Positions 60,399 through 64,000 of a stretch of 64,000 nt of DNA are shown piece after piece. The DNA is taken from positions 124,001-188,000 of the forward strand of contig BIFV01000005.1 in NCBI GenBank assembly GCA_003990955.1, read 5' to 3'. The notes beneath the pieces were generated by a model. The model did no database searches. It saw only the letters and a program-made list of their open reading frames with translations, and was not told the origin of the DNA. The translations under genes and the position numbers were made by a program. This stretch comes from Sporomusaceae bacterium FL31 (lineage in GTDB: Bacteria > Bacillota > Negativicutes > DSM-1736 > Dendrosporobacteraceae). Each line of letters begins with the position of its first letter. Position 1 is the first letter of the stretch.

Positions 60399-61280
60399 CT
60401 ACTTGATCAGACCGTAGGCTTCCATTTCAGAACGAAGAATCGCAAGATTATGATCACTGAGATCAGTCAAAGGCATACGACATGAGCCAGCTTTGAAACC
60501 GAGTAGATTAACAGCTGCTTTGACAGGGATGGGATTTACTTCACTAAACAAGGCTTTAATCAAGTTAAGTGTCTGCAATTGCAGTTTCATCGCTCCCTGA
60601 ATATCGCCTAGGAAAAATTTCTCAACCATATTGTGTGTATCTGTTGGGATAATATTCGCCATAGTCGAAATAACCCCTTTGCCGCCTAACGAAAGGACTG
60701 GAAGAACAGTATTATCATCACCAGAATAAACCGAAAAATCTTCTCCACATAAATTCACAACATCCCCAACCTGACCAAGATTACATTCTTTGATGGCAAC
60801 AATATTATCAAATTCCGCTAATGCCTGTACTGTTTCAGGGTTCAAGTTCAAATTTGTTCTGCTTGGTACATTATATAAAATCACTGGAATATTAATGTTA
60901 TTGGCAATGAGTTTGAAATGCTCATACAATCCTTTTTGAGTTGCCTTATTATAATATGGAGTTACGGATAATATTCCGTCAGCACCAGCTTCCTCTGCTG
61001 CTTTGGATAACTCGACAGCATGCCTGGTATCATTGCTTCCAGTGCCCGCAATAACCGGCAGCCGCTTATTGATTGTATCGACTGCAAATTTGATTACAGC
61101 AATATGCTCGTCATCAGGCATAGTAGAAGCTTCGCCCGTGGTACCACAGACCACGATGGCGTCTGTTCCGCCTTTAATTTGAAACTCAATTAATTCAGCT
61201 AACGTTTGATAATCAACACCAGTCTCGGTAAAAGGAGTGACAATAGCTACCGCCGAGCCGATAAACAATGGTTTTTTCAT
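60399..61280 (-). CDS. dapA: 4-hydroxy-tetrahydrodipicolinate synthase
   Basis: A 293-residue class I aldolase of lysine and diaminopimelate synthesis, which joins pyruvate and aspartate semialdehyde. CGTTGEASTM, the tyrosine in ILYNVPSRTN and the Schiff-base lysine in NIVAIKECN match DapA. AAAGGTGG precedes the ATG. It lies 95 bases before the hypA gene on the same strand. The 370-base region upstream shows no lysine riboswitch; apart from the hairpin at 61573-61633 I see nothing in it. Confidence 0.93.
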   Translation of the reverse strand: MKKPLFIGSAVAIVTPFTETGVDYQTLAELIEFQIKGGTDAIVVCGTTGEASTMPDDEHIAVIKFAVDTINKRLPVIAGTGSNDTRHAVELSKAAEEAGADGILSVTPYYNKATQKGLYEHFKLIANNINIPVILYNVPSRTNLNLNPETVQALAEFDNIVAIKECNLGQVGDVVNLCGEDFSVYSGDDNTVLPVLSLGGKGVISTMANIIPTDTHNMVEKFFLGDIQGAMKLQLQTLNLIKALFSEVNPIPVKAAVNLLGFKAGSCRMPLTDLSDHNLAILRSEMEAYGLIK

Positions 61281-61572
61281 AACGTAACCACCTTTTATTC
61301 ATATTTTTACATATCAAAATAACTAATACTATAATTTTATTCTATTCGTCTATAAAAAGAAAATCCATTAGCCTTCTTCTTGAAGCTCTAACTATATCGA
61401 GCATTAACACATCATCATAGTTATTTTTCAAATATTGGCTTAATTAAATTCATTTCTTCCAATCCTATAAATCCTCCTGCATAATTATACTATAAGGCGA
61501 TAATTATTTCATCTAAATCTACCATGAAATCACATTATGCCTTGATACAAAAAGGTCTTACCGCATATGACA

Positions 61573-61633
61573 TGACTAATATAAAGCGCCTGCAATCGAT
61601 CAGCAATCGATTGCAGGCGCTTTATATTAGTCA
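61573..61633 (-). terminator. 28-bp perfect inverted repeat after guanine deaminase
   Basis: Arms 61573-61600 and 61606-61633 with a 5-base loop, 18 bases past the guaD stop. It is the longest perfect hairpin of the window. A U-run follows only weakly, but the TTTATATTAG part of the stem can serve. Confidence 0.75.
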
Positions 61634-61650
61634 TCATCTTTTATATCGAT

Positions 61651-62913
61651 CTACTTCATTTGTCTTCCGGCAATATATCGTGCAACAATGTTACTAGGAT
61701 TTCCAGTATAAATAAAATGCTGGAGGGTTTCAGCCGGTGACAGCTCGCTTCCAACCATTTTATTATCAATCACTAGGGCATCCAAGCAATATCCGGGTTC
61801 AAAGCTCCCAACCTGACCAAAAAAACTTCCGCCGCCTTTAGTAGCCATATAAAATACTTCTGGCAAAGTAAGCGCCTCATATTGATTATCAAGTGTGTAA
61901 CTTATTTTTGACAGTTGTATAGTTTTAACGATTGTTTGAGCCATAGACAAACTGTGCCCAGCCCCAACATCACTTCCCAACCCTACCTTTACGCCGGCGT
62001 TTAATAATTTACGCACCGGCATAATCCCACTTGTCAAATTCATGTTGGAGTCAGGGCAATGCACTGCCACGACTTGATTTTCTTTCATACTTTGGATAGC
62101 CGCATCGCTAAGATGTACGCAGTGTGCCATTAAGGTCGGAGTCTGACCAAATAAATTGTAATGAAGATACACGCGGTGATACTCCATGAGCTCGGGAAAT
62201 AACTCTTTGACCCACTCGATTTCACTTGGATTTTCCGATAAATGTGACTGAACTGGCAGTTGATAAGCCCTCGCTAAATTACCTAGTCCTTTTAATAAAT
62301 CCCGGGTACTGGTAGGTGCAAAGCGGGGAGTGATAATTGGCTTAACCAGAGCGTTACCTACCCATTCCTTAATTAATTCTTCTGTCGCTTCTAATGAAGC
62401 CTGAGTATCTTCTTTCATAAACGCAGGGCAATTGTTATCCATATTGACCTTGCCCACATAAGCACCAATGCCTTTTCGGGCAAGGATATCAAAAAGAATC
62501 CGGCTGCTGTCTTGATGGACAGTAGCAAACACGACCACACGCGTTGTTCCCTGAGCGATAAGCTCATCAGCAAATGCCTCGTAAACCAACGCCGCATAGC
62601 TTGGGTCACTGAATTTATTCTCTTCCTGAAAAGTATATTCATTCAGCCATTCTAGCAATTTATAATCAAGGCCCAACCCTCGCTGGTTAAATTGAGCAGC
62701 ATGAGTATGCAGGTCTACAAATCCTGGAATGATGAGTTTCGTTCCATAATCATGAATTGCAATCCCTTGATACTTCTCAGGTATAACTGTACAGATTTCA
62801 CTGATTACACCGTTGCAAGCAATCAAATAGCTATCCTGGTGGATTTCAAAATTTTCAGCATCAGGAGTAAAAATAATATTACCTTTTAAAATCAAAATCC
62901 GATCGCTTTCCAT
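61651..62913 (-). CDS. guaD: Guanine deaminase
   Basis: A 420-residue amidohydrolase. The GFVDLHTHAAQF metal site, the SHLSEN and MAHCVHLSD histidines and the GLGSDVGAGH aspartate are all found in guanine deaminase, which converts guanine to xanthine. ATG 62913 follows GGTGGGG; 14 further in-frame residues upstream are not needed. It is monocistronic here, with no other purine gene in sight. Confidence 0.9.
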   Translation of the reverse strand: MESDRILILKGNIIFTPDAENFEIHQDSYLIACNGVISEICTVIPEKYQGIAIHDYGTKLIIPGFVDLHTHAAQFNQRGLGLDYKLLEWLNEYTFQEENKFSDPSYAALVYEAFADELIAQGTTRVVVFATVHQDSSRILFDILARKGIGAYVGKVNMDNNCPAFMKEDTQASLEATEELIKEWVGNALVKPIITPRFAPTSTRDLLKGLGNLARAYQLPVQSHLSENPSEIEWVKELFPELMEYHRVYLHYNLFGQTPTLMAHCVHLSDAAIQSMKENQVVAVHCPDSNMNLTSGIMPVRKLLNAGVKVGLGSDVGAGHSLSMAQTIVKTIQLSKISYTLDNQYEALTLPEVFYMATKGGGSFFGQVGSFEPGYCLDALVIDNKMVGSELSPAETLQHFIYTGNPSNIVARYIAGRQMK

Positions 62914-63055
62914 ACCCCACCATCCTTTGATGTTCAGCCTAATAGCTTTACACATTGTACATGTTTTCTACAAACAACAAAAATCCTTCACCGAAGAAAA
63001 CATTTCATCTAACTCCCTCTCAGTAACCATTGCCCATCTTTAAATAATATGAATA

Positions 63056-63090
63056 GAACCTGCCAAATTCGCACGAAATTTAACAGGTTC
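63056..63090 (-). terminator. Terminator of the membrane-fusion protein gene
   Basis: Stem GAACCTG/CAGGTTC with inner AAATT/AATTT, 7 bases after the stop at 63097, T-rich on the minus strand. Confidence 0.65.
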
Positions 63091-63096
63091 TATAAA

Positions 63097-64000
63097 TTAT
63101 CTGATTACAATGGTCGATCCATTTTTTAACTCATCAACATTGCTTGTAATAACCATGGTGTCTTGCGCCATCGGAGAAGTAATTTCTGTAAATTCACCAA
63201 GAGCCTCACCAACTGTGATTTCTTGGCGTACAGCCTTGTCATGAACGGCGGCATAGATAAAACTTCGCCCTTGCTCATCATGAAATATGGAAACAGTAGG
63301 AAGTACAGCGACTGATGTCATTTGTCCGGTATCAATATGAACGCCTATCGACATACCAGGAGTTAATACCGCAGCTGGCTTATCCATAAGCTTTATATGA
63401 GCTAGAAAAGATGAAATTTGGTCTGCTTCCACTACAGGATCAATACTAGCAGTTTGCCCCGTCATCGTTTGCCCTGGCAGAGCGATGACTACCTCAGTAC
63501 CTAAGTGAACCAAATACAGATCAGCTTGTGCGAGTTGCACAACAACTTCTATATCTTGACCACCACCCAGAACCAACAGTTGCTGTCCGGCTTGCACGGT
63601 CGTGCCGGAACCTGCGGCAAGACCTGTCACAATACCATCGATGGGTGCTACGATAGTGGCAGTTCCTTGAAGCGTCGCGGACATTTTGCGACCATTGCCT
63701 AAGTTTGCCTCTGCTTCCTTGAGGCGAGCATTGGCATTTTCTAATTGCCGTCGCGAAACCGCTCCTTGTTCATATAAGGCTTGATAACGATTAAAGTCTT
63801 TAAGTGCATTTTCATACTGATTTTGTATTTGTGCAGAAACTCCGCTTGCAGGAGTGTTTACACTTGGCCCCTCACCAGCAGAGGCCTCAAGCTTAACTAG
63901 CGGCTGGCCAGCCTTAACCGCTTGGCCCTCTATTACATAAATTTCGCTCAGGCTGCCAGAATACTCGGTATTAACTGGAATATTGCTTGATTTTGCTGTT
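63097..64000 (-). CDS. Efflux RND/HlyD-type periplasmic adaptor subunit (5' end outside window)
   Basis: The frame is open to the window edge, so about 300 C-terminal residues are seen. They begin with the lipoyl-like half LSEIYVIEGQAVKAGQPLVKLE, then a coiled coil (NQYENALKDFNRYQALYEQ; RQLENANARLKEAEANLG), then the second lipoyl half (ATIVAPIDGIVTGL) and the beta-barrel and membrane-proximal domains. Such adaptors bridge inner-membrane pumps to an outer-membrane channel or MacB-type ABC pumps. An internal ATG at 63684 is not the start. It supports a diderm cell plan. Confidence 0.88.
   Translation of the reverse strand, partial: TAKSSNIPVNTEYSGSLSEIYVIEGQAVKAGQPLVKLEASAGEGPSVNTPASGVSAQIQNQYENALKDFNRYQALYEQGAVSRRQLENANARLKEAEANLGNGRKMSATLQGTATIVAPIDGIVTGLAAGSGTTVQAGQQLLVLGGGQDIEVVVQLAQADLYLVHLGTEVVIALPGQTMTGQTASIDPVVEADQISSFLAHIKLMDKPAAVLTPGMSIGVHIDTGQMTSVAVLPTVSIFHDEQGRSFIYAAVHDKAVRQEITVGEALGEFTEITSPMAQDTMVITSNVDELKNGSTIVIR

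Noticed and set aside
61281..61572. Lysine riboswitch upstream of dapA
   Set aside because: The region is AT-rich and lacks the conserved L-box segments and a terminator near dapA.
1..64000. Mobile elements, CRISPR arrays, tRNA or rRNA genes, c-di-GMP riboswitches
   Set aside because: I looked for transposase motifs, spaced direct repeats, conserved RNA-gene segments and the c-di-GMP aptamer core upstream of the signalling genes and found none.

Overview
The window reads as chromosomal DNA of an anaerobic, diderm Firmicute, most likely Negativicutes of the Sporomusaceae type (Pelosinus/Sporomusa relatives). This placement is an inference. Firmicute traits are a T-box leader, a glycine riboswitch, strong AGGAGG ribosome binding sites with frequent TTG/GTG starts, and CarD. 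Diderm or anaerobe traits are an RND/HlyD-type periplasmic adaptor, two rubrerythrins, and many HD-GYP proteins. No rRNA, tRNA, CRISPR array, insertion sequence or prophage was seen.

Layout. 1-5.8 kb: an MBL-fold hydrolase fragment divergent from an Lrp regulator, a membrane HD-GYP protein, a trans-sulfuration enzyme and a CorC/HlyC-type membrane protein with a structured leader. 6.0-9.5 kb: a four-gene operon with a Fur-box-like site. It encodes two HMA-like membrane proteins, a P1B-type ATPase with an unusual FSCG motif in place of CPx, and a glycine-zipper small membrane protein, and resembles ferrosome (fez) loci. 9.6-15.1 kb: a complete 5-keto-4-deoxyuronate/2-keto-3-deoxygluconate pathway (kduI-kduD-kdgT-kdgK-eda) divergent from an IclR (KdgR) regulator, with three matching operators between them. 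15.3-19.8 kb: GNAT/YoaP protein, D-aminoacylase-like amidohydrolase, MscS channel, CarD. 20-22.8 kb: Co/Ni ECF transporter cbiM(N)-cbiQ-cbiO. 22.9-27.1 kb: a second trans-sulfuration enzyme, a polar amino acid (cystine-type) ABC transporter and an ATC-hydrolase-like protein. 27.2-31.6 kb: cidA/lrgB pair, then a T-box leader with apparent Trp specifier driving a four-gene ECF transporter.

31.7-37.4 kb: DUF2157/GDYXXLXY pair, nitroreductase-marR operon behind a 14-bp inverted-repeat operator, and an MCP. 37.6-44.3 kb: a Liv-type binding protein behind a glycine riboswitch, a small unknown protein, a degenerate HD-GYP protein, a class D beta-lactamase, a DUF1540 protein with reverse rubrerythrin, and a secreted glycerophosphodiesterase with a C10 tract. 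44.3-47.9 kb: threonine aldolase, rubrerythrin, MFS exporter with its MarR regulator. 48-53.9 kb: ribose operon rbsR-K-D-A-C-B. 54-59.5 kb: a SiaB-SiaC-SiaA partner-switch module joined to a GGDEF+HD-GYP protein and a stand-alone HD-GYP protein, a c-di-GMP control unit. 59.6-64 kb: a 46-residue basic protein, a HypA homologue lacking the usual His2, dapA, guanine deaminase and the C-terminal part of a membrane-fusion protein.

Many intergenic regions carry long, nearly perfect inverted repeats (18-28 bp arms) that act as terminators on one or both strands. The two most notable systems are the putative ferrosome operon and the Sia/c-di-GMP module.
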